A stretch of DNA of 9,909 nt, from NCBI GenBank assembly GCA_012514545.1, contig JAAZAC010000218.1, forward strand, positions 1-9,909. The letters are read 5' to 3'. The position numbers and the translations under genes were made by a program. The DNA comes from Actinomycetales bacterium. Its GTDB lineage: Bacteria > Actinomycetota > Actinomycetes > Actinomycetales > Cellulomonadaceae. The notes beneath the pieces are model-generated. The model did not search any database. It was not told where the DNA came from and saw nothing but the letters and a program-made list of their open reading frames with translations. Positions within the stretch are counted from its first letter, which is position 1. The number at the start of each line of letters is the position of its first letter. Shown piece after piece: positions 1 to 5,724 of this stretch.

Positions 1-176
1 AGGCCCGCGACGATGGCGGCGAGCTGGTCACCGCTCGTGCGGTCCAGGTTGTCCGACATGGCCATGAGGAGCCCGTCGGCCGACACCACGAGGGTGTGCC
101 GGGTACCCGGAACCGTTCTGACGAAGTTGTCGAGGAGCCAGCCGAAGTTGGCGGCTTCCGAGCTGATCGCTGTCAC
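1..176 (-). CDS. Roadblock/LC7 domain protein (CvnB-like), N-terminal part, cut by the window edge
   Basis: Only the first 58 codons are in the window; the rest lies beyond position 1. The visible protein begins VTAISSEAANFGWLLDNFV and continues with VPGTRHTLVVSADGLLMAMS. This is the typical opening of actinobacterial Roadblock/LC7 proteins: an amphipathic first helix followed by the beta-hairpin 'vlVvSaDGLlla.S'. Family members are usually about 130-140 residues and act as small dimeric partners of Ras-like GTPases. In Streptomyces conservons the equivalent (CvnB) lies between the sensor kinase and a DUF742 protein plus GTPase. Here it follows the kinase gene by 46 bp on the same strand, so co-transcription is likely. 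The GTG start is chosen because AAGGAGG sits four bases upstream. The family call is secure; its role in a conservon is inferred from the neighbour. Confidence 0.88.
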   Translation of the reverse strand, partial: MTAISSEAANFGWLLDNFVRTVPGTRHTLVVSADGLLMAMSDNLDRTSGDQLAAIVAG

Positions 177-180
177 GTGT

Positions 181-187
181 CCTCCTT
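181..187 (-). promoter_or_regulatory. Ribosome binding site of the Roadblock gene
   Basis: On the minus strand this reads AAGGAGG, a near-perfect complement of the 16S rRNA tail. It is followed by ACAC and the GTG at 176-174. It fixes the start on a GTG rather than a more distant codon, and it implies independent initiation even though the kinase stop codon is only 46 bp upstream. Confidence 0.75.
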
Positions 188-222
188 GAGATGTCCGGCC
201 TGGTGGTGCGTGGGGGGTCGGG

Positions 223-3200
223 TCACCATGTGGCGTCCCTGTGTGTCAGGTCGGTGTCCGGAGTCGTGACGGGCTCGCCCCGTCCGGTCGGACTCTCTTC
301 CGTGCTACCGGCGTGGCCGACGTCGCCGGCGGTCTGTGCGCCGTCCCCGGCCAGCTGGCGCCCGCGGGTGGTGCCCGCCTGGAAGCTGGACAGCAGGGAG
401 CGGACCTGGTTGGCGTCGCGCGCCGGACGCGGCGCGGACGGCTTGCTGATCTCCGGCGCCGCGGGCACCGCGGTGGGCGTGCGCCGGGCGAGCTTCGACG
501 TGCCACCCGCGACGGTCTGCGGGCGGTAGGTCGAGAGCTGGTTGAGCTCGGCGAGCGCCTGCTGGGCGATGTCCGCCCGCTGCGCCAGCATGCTCGTCAT
601 CTCCTCGTCGAAGCCGAACATCGGCTGCGGCGTGAAGGTGGTCGAGGCGTACGGGGCACCGCGGCCGGGCTGCGCCGACGGCGCGGGCGCCTCCGGAGCC
701 GACGCGGTGGCCGCGGGCTCCTGCGGCTCCGGGGCCGGGGTCTCGGCGGCGGGCTGCGCCTGCTGCCAGCCGCCGTCGGGCTCGGCGGGACGCGGCTCGG
801 GCACCATCGGCGCCGACGGGCCGGCCGGGCGCCGCGGCGGGGACCACTGCGCGACGTCGAGCGAGGGCGACGACCACGGCGGCGGGTCACCCGGGAGCCA
901 CGTGGGCGGGGGCAGCTCGGAGGCGGGCGTCGGCTCGGGAGCCGGCGCGGGCGCCGGGGCGGGAGCCGGGGCCGGGGCGGCCTCGGCGACCGCGTGCGTG
1001 CCGGCGCCGGCCGCGCCCCAAGCCGACTGGCGCACGGGCGTCTCGGACCGCGGGACCCCGACGGTCGGGGCCTGGCCGGCGGGCGCGAAGACCGGGAAGT
1101 CGCCGGCGGGCGCCGCGGCCTCCGGGGCGGGCACCGTGGCCTCCGGGGCGGGCACCGTGGCCTCCGGGGCGGGCACCGTGGCCTCGGGGGCGGGCACCGG
1201 CGCGGCGGGCACCGGCGGCACGACCGGCGCGGCGGCGGCCGGCGCGACCGCGGGGGCCGCCGTCTCCTTCGGGGCCTTCGGGCGGCGGCGGAACAGGCCG
1301 CGCCGCTTCTCACGCTGCTGGCTGCGCAGGCTGCGCCGCGTGGGCGCCTCGACGATCTGCGGCGCGGCGAGGCCCGGCTCGGCGACCGCGGGCGCGGCCT
1401 CCGCGGGCTCCTGCGCAGGGGCGGCCTCGGCCGCGGGGGCCTCGACGTTCGCGGCGGGCGCCGCGGGCGTCTCGACGGGCGCGGGCGGCCAGGGGACGCC
1501 GACCGTCGGCGGCGTCGCCGAGGCGAAGACCGGGAAGTCGGCCTGGGCCGGGGCGGGCTCGCCCGCGGGGGCCTCGGCCTCCGCGGCCGCGGCCTCGGGC
1601 GCGAACGGGGCGGCCTCGGCCACCGCCTCCTGCGGCAGGTGCTCGCCGGCGGTGACGTCCACCGCGGGGGCGTCGGGCGCGAACGCCTCGTCGCCGTACT
1701 CGTCCTCGTCCTCGACGAGGGCGGGGATGACGATGGGCTCCTCGGCGGGCTCGGCGGGCTCGTCGCCGCCCTCGCCGCGCTGGAAGAACGCGGCGGCACC
1801 GGTGGCGGCCTGCGCCAGGCGCTCGACGGCGTCCACCTCGCCCAGGTCGGCGTCCCCCGCACCGGCCTCGGCGACGGCCGCCGCCGCGAGCTCGGCGCGG
1901 CGGGAGCGGAAGCCCGCGAACATCGCGGTCCGGCCCTCGATGCTCGTGGCACCCGAGCCCGGGGCGCCGGCGCCCGCCGCGGGCGCCTCCGGCGCGACCG
2001 GCGCGGCCGGCGTCGTCGGCCGGCGGGTGGGCAGGCCGGACGCCGTCGTGGCGGGCGGGGCGGGGGGCTGGTCCGTCGTCGGCGTGCGCACGGGCAGGCC
2101 GGACGGCGTGGCGGCGGGCGCCTGCGGCGGCAGGACCGGCGCCTCGGCGGCCGGGGCCTGCTCGTCCTCACCCTCCGCGCGCCGGCGCGGCACGAGCGGC
2201 GTCGACGTCTCGATGATCGGCGGCTGCCACGTCTCGTTCGCGGCCGCCGTCGCGCCGGCGAGGGCGTCGGGCGACGGGGCCAGCGGGATCGCGGGCGCGG
2301 CGGCGGTGTCGCCCGCGGTGATGTCCCAGGCGGGCGCGGCGTCGCCGTGCGCGCGGCGCTTGGGCAGGCCGGTCGCCGTCGTGCCCTCGACGAGGGAAGC
2401 GACGTCGACGGGCTGCGCCGGGTTCTCCGCGGACCCGTACGCGCCGGCGGGCACGTCCTCGACGGCGTCGGGGGCGGGCGCGTACGCCGTGTCGTGCACG
2501 ACGGCGGCCGCCTCCTCCGGGCGGACGAAGCCCTCGATCCGGGCGTGCTGCGTCGGCGGGGTGATCGGCAGCGCCTCCGGGTTGACGAAGAGCACGAGCG
2601 GCATGCGCACCGTGACGAGCGTGCCCCGGCCCTCCGGCCCGAGCGACAGCTCGACGGACGCGCCGAGGCGGGCCGAGATGCGGCCGACGACGTAGAGGCC
2701 GAGGCGCTGGGCGCCGAGCACGTCGCTCGCGGACGACGTCTTCAGGCGGGAGTTCGCCAGGGCGAGCTCGTCCGGCGTCATGCCGAGGCCCTGGTCGAGG
2801 ATCGTGATGATGACGGCCGACTCGTCGATGCCCGTGGAGACGTGGACCGGCGAGCCCGGGTCGGAGAACACCGTCGCGTTCTCGAGCAGCTCCGCGAGCA
2901 TGTGCGCGGTCGGCAGGGCGGTGTGGCCCAGCATGAGGGGGTCGACCGGCAGCTCGAGCTGGATCCGCTCGTAGTGCTCGATCTCGGACGACGCGGTCCG
3001 GATCACGTCGGAGGTCGGCAGGGGCTCGCGCAGCCGGCGCCCGGTGTCGATCCCCGCGAGGACGAGGAGCGACTCGCTGTTGCGGCGCATGCGGGTCGCG
3101 AGGTGGTCGAGGCGGAACAGGTCGGCCAGCGTCTTCGGGTCCTCCTCCGCGCGCTCGAGCGCGTCGATGAAGGACAGCTGCCGGTTGAGGAGGACCTGGT

Positions 3201-4494
3201 CGCGGCGGGCCACGTTGACGAACATCTCCGCGATGGACGCGCGGAGGGCGGCCTGCTCCTGGGCGACCTCGATCGTCGTCTGGTTCACCTCGTTGAACGC
3301 CTGCGCGAGGCGCCCGATCTCGTCGCGCGAGGTGACCGGGATCTTCGTCAGCCGCAGGTCCGGGCCCTGACCGGGGATCGCGACCTGCTCGACGAGGTTC
3401 GGCAGCTCGTCGCGGACCGTCGTCGCCGCCTCGGTCAGGCGCCGCACCGGGCGGACGATCGCGCGGGCGATCGAGAGCGCGATGACCACGGACAGGATGA
3501 CGGCGAGGGCCGTGACGGAGATCGACAGGGCCGCCTGGCGGAGGGCCGCGTTCGCGACCGCGTTCGCGCGGTTGTCGGCCTGCTGGTTGATCGCCGCGGC
3601 GGTCTCGGTGAGCTCGTCGATCTGGTTCTGCGCGGCCTCCTGCCACTCCTCAGGGCTGGTGTTGAGGAGCTGGACCTCGGTGATCGTCCGGAAGTTCGTG
3701 CGCAGCGCGGGGAAGCGGTCGACGGCGGTGTTCGTGGAGAGCACGACCTCGGTGACCTGGAAGTCCTCGTCGAACTGGAGCGCCAGCGCGCTCACCGCGG
3801 CGCTCACGTCGAGTCGGAACTCGTTGTGGTCCTCGATGATCTGGGCCATCGCCTGCAGGTCGGCGTCGTTCTCCACGCCCGCGTGCATGGCGGCGAGGAT
3901 CTGGCTGCCCAGCGCCTGCTCGTGCTCGTAGGCCTCGATGAGGCGGGTGACGTAGGAGCTCGTGTCGAGGATCGCCGCGAGGCGCCGGTCGCCCAGGGTC
4001 GCGGCGACCTGGCCCGAGAAGCCGGAGACGATCTCGGCGATCGACGAGTACGACCGGTCGACGGTGAGCATCGCGACCTGGCCGGCGTTGACGAACGAGC
4101 GCGCCGAGCTCAGCACACCGAGCTGGGCGTCGAGGGCGGCGAACGCCTCGCGCGTCGTCGCGTCGAGGGACTCCATGTCGACCTCGCGCGCGGCACGCCG
4201 GTACCGGTTCAGCGCGGTGTCGGTCGCCTCCCGGACGGCCTCGATGTCGGTCGTCGCGAGGGCCTCCTGGCGCAGTGGCCCGAGGAGCTCGATGGAGGCG
4301 GCACGCTCGTCCTGGATCGCCTGGGCGAGGAGGCGCGACTGCTCGAGGGCGTCGAGGACGTCCTGCACGGCGCGGGTGCTCCGCACGTCCTGCAGGGCCT
4401 GCCACGAGAGGAGGCCCGCCAGCAGGAACAGCACGAGCACGGGCACGGACAGGGCCGCCAGGACCTTGCCCCGAATGCCCAACCTGCGAAGCAT
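223..4494 (-). CDS. Nitrate/nitrite-sensing-type membrane sensor histidine kinase (conservon CvnA-like) with very long disordered C-terminal tail
   Basis: A 1423-residue membrane protein. Seen in order: TM1 (about 11-33); a helical extracytoplasmic NIT-type sensor region (about 40-310); TM2 (about 321-345); HAMP linker (about 342-415); and a dimerisation/H-box-like helix RLDHLATRMRRN (461-472, candidate phospho-acceptor His464). The HATPase_c domain follows, with N-box ELLENA (Asn539), G1 box DQGLGM (Asp567), the RLGLYVVGR segment (597-605) and EGRGTLVTVRMP (621-632). From about 640 to the end lies a Pro/Ala/Glu-rich, probably disordered tail. It contains GLPxR motifs, AMFAGFRSRRAEL (857-869), two DFPVFA...PTVGVP motifs, a basic patch (1053-1073), PAPEATV repeats and VRSLLSSFQAGTTRGR (1364-1379). 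Such kinases sense an external signal and, in conservons, act with Roadblock, DUF742 and GTPase partners at the membrane. The ligand is not shown by sequence; 'nitrate-sensing' is only the domain family name. The start at 4494 is supported by AAGGAG five bases upstream; an in-frame ATG at 4587 has no such site and would put a charged stretch before TM1. Confidence 0.9.
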   Translation of the reverse strand: MLRRLGIRGKVLAALSVPVLVLFLLAGLLSWQALQDVRSTRAVQDVLDALEQSRLLAQAIQDERAASIELLGPLRQEALATTDIEAVREATDTALNRYRRAAREVDMESLDATTREAFAALDAQLGVLSSARSFVNAGQVAMLTVDRSYSSIAEIVSGFSGQVAATLGDRRLAAILDTSSYVTRLIEAYEHEQALGSQILAAMHAGVENDADLQAMAQIIEDHNEFRLDVSAAVSALALQFDEDFQVTEVVLSTNTAVDRFPALRTNFRTITEVQLLNTSPEEWQEAAQNQIDELTETAAAINQQADNRANAVANAALRQAALSISVTALAVILSVVIALSIARAIVRPVRRLTEAATTVRDELPNLVEQVAIPGQGPDLRLTKIPVTSRDEIGRLAQAFNEVNQTTIEVAQEQAALRASIAEMFVNVARRDQVLLNRQLSFIDALERAEEDPKTLADLFRLDHLATRMRRNSESLLVLAGIDTGRRLREPLPTSDVIRTASSEIEHYERIQLELPVDPLMLGHTALPTAHMLAELLENATVFSDPGSPVHVSTGIDESAVIITILDQGLGMTPDELALANSRLKTSSASDVLGAQRLGLYVVGRISARLGASVELSLGPEGRGTLVTVRMPLVLFVNPEALPITPPTQHARIEGFVRPEEAAAVVHDTAYAPAPDAVEDVPAGAYGSAENPAQPVDVASLVEGTTATGLPKRRAHGDAAPAWDITAGDTAAAPAIPLAPSPDALAGATAAANETWQPPIIETSTPLVPRRRAEGEDEQAPAAEAPVLPPQAPAATPSGLPVRTPTTDQPPAPPATTASGLPTRRPTTPAAPVAPEAPAAGAGAPGSGATSIEGRTAMFAGFRSRRAELAAAAVAEAGAGDADLGEVDAVERLAQAATGAAAFFQRGEGGDEPAEPAEEPIVIPALVEDEDEYGDEAFAPDAPAVDVTAGEHLPQEAVAEAAPFAPEAAAAEAEAPAGEPAPAQADFPVFASATPPTVGVPWPPAPVETPAAPAANVEAPAAEAAPAQEPAEAAPAVAEPGLAAPQIVEAPTRRSLRSQQREKRRGLFRRRPKAPKETAAPAVAPAAAAPVVPPVPAAPVPAPEATVPAPEATVPAPEATVPAPEAAAPAGDFPVFAPAGQAPTVGVPRSETPVRQSAWGAAGAGTHAVAEAAPAPAPAPAPAPAPEPTPASELPPPTWLPGDPPPWSSPSLDVAQWSPPRRPAGPSAPMVPEPRPAEPDGGWQQAQPAAETPAPEPQEPAATASAPEAPAPSAQPGRGAPYASTTFTPQPMFGFDEEMTSMLAQRADIAQQALAELNQLSTYRPQTVAGGTSKLARRTPTAVPAAPEISKPSAPRPARDANQVRSLLSSFQAGTTRGRQLAGDGAQTAGDVGHAGSTEESPTGRGEPVTTPDTDLTHRDATW
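358..420 (-). other. Conserved-looking C-terminal helix motif of the kinase tail
   Basis: Codes for residues 1359-1379, including VRSLLSSFQAGTTRGR. As I recall, related actinobacterial NIT-type kinases with otherwise dissimilar tails often end with a similar 'VR..(L/M)S..Q.G..RGR' element, so this is a likely docking helix. It stands out because Pro-rich sequence surrounds it. Its function is unknown. Confidence 0.5.
1051..1101 (-). repeat. DFPVFA...PTVGVP tail motif, copy 2
   Basis: Codes for kinase residues 1132-1148 (DFPVFAPAGQAPTVGVP). The same motif, with a one-residue shorter spacer, occurs at 1492-1539. The two copies lie about 146 residues apart in a tail otherwise dominated by Ala, Pro and Glu. 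Retention of Phe, Val and Gly suggests a short linear binding motif. This is a direct observation; function is inferred. Confidence 0.6.
1111..1201 (-). repeat. 21-bp tandem repeat coding PAPEATV in the kinase tail
   Basis: Four tandem 21-bp units code for PAPEATV three times and then PAPEAAA (kinase residues 1101-1128). Three consecutive units on the plus strand (1118-1138, 1139-1159, 1160-1180) are identical at DNA level and the fourth is slightly diverged. The identity indicates recent expansion by slippage or unequal crossing-over. The unit is a multiple of three, so copy-number changes keep the frame. Confidence 0.85.
1276..1338 (-). other. Basic cluster in the kinase tail
   Basis: Codes for residues 1053-1073, including REKRRGLFRRRP. 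About half the residues are Arg or Lys in a tail that is otherwise acidic or neutral. It could bind the inner membrane surface, nucleic acid or the acidic tail segments. It is observed directly; the role is inferred. Confidence 0.5.
1492..1539 (-). repeat. DFPVFA...PTVGVP tail motif, copy 1
   Basis: Codes for kinase residues 986-1001 (DFPVFASATPPTVGVP), the partner of the copy at 1051-1101. In both copies a Pro/Ala-rich stretch lies on either side, so the motif is not a by-product of the background composition. Confidence 0.6.
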
Positions 4495-4499
4495 GGCAT

Positions 4500-4505
4500 C
4501 TCCTT
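4500..4505 (-). promoter_or_regulatory. Ribosome binding site of the sensor kinase gene
   Basis: Minus-strand AAGGAG, five bases (ATGCC) before the ATG at 4494-4492. It decides the start in favour of MLRRLGIRGK, which puts a short basic N-terminus directly before TM1, as usual for a membrane kinase. Confidence 0.75.
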
Positions 4506-4509
4506 CACT

Positions 4510-4536
4510 GTGCGGAGTTGCGCAGCCCCGCACAAC
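4510..4536 (-). promoter_or_regulatory. Two overlapping alternative hairpins in the kinase leader
   Basis: Two mutually exclusive stems can form on the minus-strand transcript just upstream of the ribosome binding site. One pairs GTTGTGC (4536-4530) with GCGCAAC (4523-4517) around a six-base loop, with one G-U pair. The other pairs GTGCGG (4533-4528) with CCGCAC (4515-4510) around a twelve-base loop. The second stem ends four bases before the AAGGAG. An effect on translation is possible, but GC-rich leaders form such stems by chance. Confidence 0.3.
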
Positions 4537-4644
4537 GTGCTGGATCCCGACTGGCGCCCTGGTCGGTCGCCGCCGTCGCATGAGCATCGGCGCAGGCCCG
4601 GCTCGGCATTAGTCCGAACGAGCATCCAGACCAGCGCGTCACAC

Positions 4645-4673
4645 GATATCGGCCTTTTTTCACCCGCCTGCAA
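4645..4673 (-). promoter_or_regulatory. Candidate promoter of the kinase-Roadblock operon
   Basis: On the minus strand, TTGCAG (4673-4668) is followed after 17 bases by GATATC (4650-4645). The spacer contains a run of six A, and this is the most AT-rich spot in the intergenic region. The -35 is close to consensus and the -10 is poor. It would give a leader of about 145 nt. The -35 lies within ten bases of the start of the divergent oxidoreductase gene, so the two promoters probably overlap. Confidence 0.3.
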
Positions 4674-4678
4674 CACTC

Positions 4679-5659
4679 ATGTGCATGCGGATTCTCGACG
4701 TCGTGAGGCCCGGGCAGCACGGCGCGCTGACCGTACGGGAGGTTCCCGACCCGGTCCCGAGGGGGGACGAGGTGGTCGTCGCGGTGGCCGGCGCGGGCGT
4801 GAACCGGGCGGACCTGCACCAGCGTCGGGGGCTGTACCCGCCGCCCCCGGGCGCGCCGGCCTGGCCCGGCCTGGAGGTCGCGGGGATGGTGGTGGCCGCC
4901 GGCCCGGACGCGACCTGGTCGCCCGGTGACCGCGTGACCGCCCTGCTCGAGGGCGGCGGGTACGCCGAGCGCGTCGCCGTCCCCTCCTCCCTCGTCCTGC
5001 CCGCGCCCGACGGCGTTCCCCTCGTCGACGCGGCGGCGCTGCCCGAGGCGGCGTGCACGGTCTGGGCGACGCTCGTGCTGTCCGCGCGGCTCGCCCCGGG
5101 CGAGACGGTGCTCGTGCACGGCGGCTCCGGCGGCATCGGCACGACGGCGATCCAGGTGGCCCGCGCGCTCGGCGCGCGCGTCGTCGCGACGGCGGGCGGC
5201 CCGGAGCGGGCGGCACGGTGCGCGGCGCTGGGGGCCGACGTCGTCGTGGACCACCGGGAGGACGACTTCGTCGGGGCGGTGAAGGCCGCGACAGGCGGGC
5301 GCGGGGCCGACGTCGTGCTCGACGTCGTCGGCGCGGCCTACCTCGCGCGGAACGTCGCGGCGCTGGCGACCGACGGCCGGCTCGAGGTGATCGGACTGCA
5401 GAAGGGCCGGCGGGCCGAGCTCGACCTCGGGGCCCTCATGACCAAGCGGGCGTCGGTGCACGCGGCCACGCTGCGGGCGCGGCCGCGCGCCGAGAAGGCG
5501 CGCATCGTCGCGGAGGTGGCCGCCCACGTGTGGCCGATGGTCGCCGACGGGCGCGTGCGCCCCGTGGTGCACGACCGCATCCCGCTCGTCGAGGGCGCGC
5601 GGGCCCACGACCTCCTCGAGTCGGGCGCGGTCTTCGGCAAGCTGGTCCTCGTGCCCTGA
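4679..5659 (+). CDS. NAD(P)H:quinone oxidoreductase, PIG3/QOR-type medium-chain dehydrogenase
   Basis: A 326-residue zinc-free medium-chain dehydrogenase/reductase. The N-terminal GroES-like domain carries GVNRADLHQRRGLYPPPPG (40-58), the hallmark of the PIG3 quinone oxidoreductase group. LPEAACTVW (121-129) precedes the cofactor domain with the Rossmann loop HGGSGGIGTTAIQVA (147-161), and the protein ends FGKLVLVP as usual for the family. The length is normal. Family members transfer hydride from NADPH to quinones or other unsaturated carbonyls in the cytoplasm; the natural substrate here is unknown. No Cys/His ligands for zinc appear at the usual sites. There is no ribosome binding site before either candidate start, ATG 4679 or ATG 4685 (Met3); the latter, giving MRILDVV, looks equally typical. 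The gene is divergent from the kinase (184 bp apart) and convergent with the AGE isomerase. It may be monocistronic. Confidence 0.92.
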   Translation: MCMRILDVVRPGQHGALTVREVPDPVPRGDEVVVAVAGAGVNRADLHQRRGLYPPPPGAPAWPGLEVAGMVVAAGPDATWSPGDRVTALLEGGGYAERVAVPSSLVLPAPDGVPLVDAAALPEAACTVWATLVLSARLAPGETVLVHGGSGGIGTTAIQVARALGARVVATAGGPERAARCAALGADVVVDHREDDFVGAVKAATGGRGADVVLDVVGAAYLARNVAALATDGRLEVIGLQKGRRAELDLGALMTKRASVHAATLRARPRAEKARIVAEVAAHVWPMVADGRVRPVVHDRIPLVEGARAHDLLESGAVFGKLVLVP

Positions 5660-5695
5660 CCGCGGGTGCCCTGACCGCGGGTGCCCCGACCGCGA
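5651..5695 (+). repeat. Three 15-bp tandem repeats spanning the oxidoreductase stop codon
   Basis: The unit gtgccctgaccgcgg occurs at 5651-5665 and 5666-5680 without change, and at 5681-5695 with two substitutions. The stop codon TGA at 5657-5659 lies inside the first copy, and the second copy repeats the in-frame stop. A more diverged partial resemblance follows near 5710. The array fills most of the 65-bp gap to the convergent AGE gene. Confidence 0.85.
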
Positions 5696-5724
5696 GCTCC
5701 CCGGCCCCGGTGCCGTGACGGGCG

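Noticed and set aside
542..2695. A 717-codon plus-strand frame rich in Ala, Gly and Ser
   Set aside because: It mirrors the Pro/Ala-rich kinase tail in another frame; no recognisable domain or ribosome binding site.
4495..4587. An upstream in-frame start adding 31 residues to the kinase
   Set aside because: No ribosome binding site there, and the added residues are unlike a membrane-protein N-terminus; the ATG at 4494 has AAGGAG at good spacing.
4655..4660. T6 tract as an intrinsic terminator on the plus strand
   Set aside because: No stable stem directly precedes it and no plus-strand gene ends there.
241..4929. A plus-strand open frame of 1562 codons opposite the kinase gene
   Set aside because: It is a composition artefact: Arg/Gly-rich low-complexity translation, no start signal, and it runs through the real kinase gene and into the oxidoreductase. 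The minus-strand protein has clear domains.
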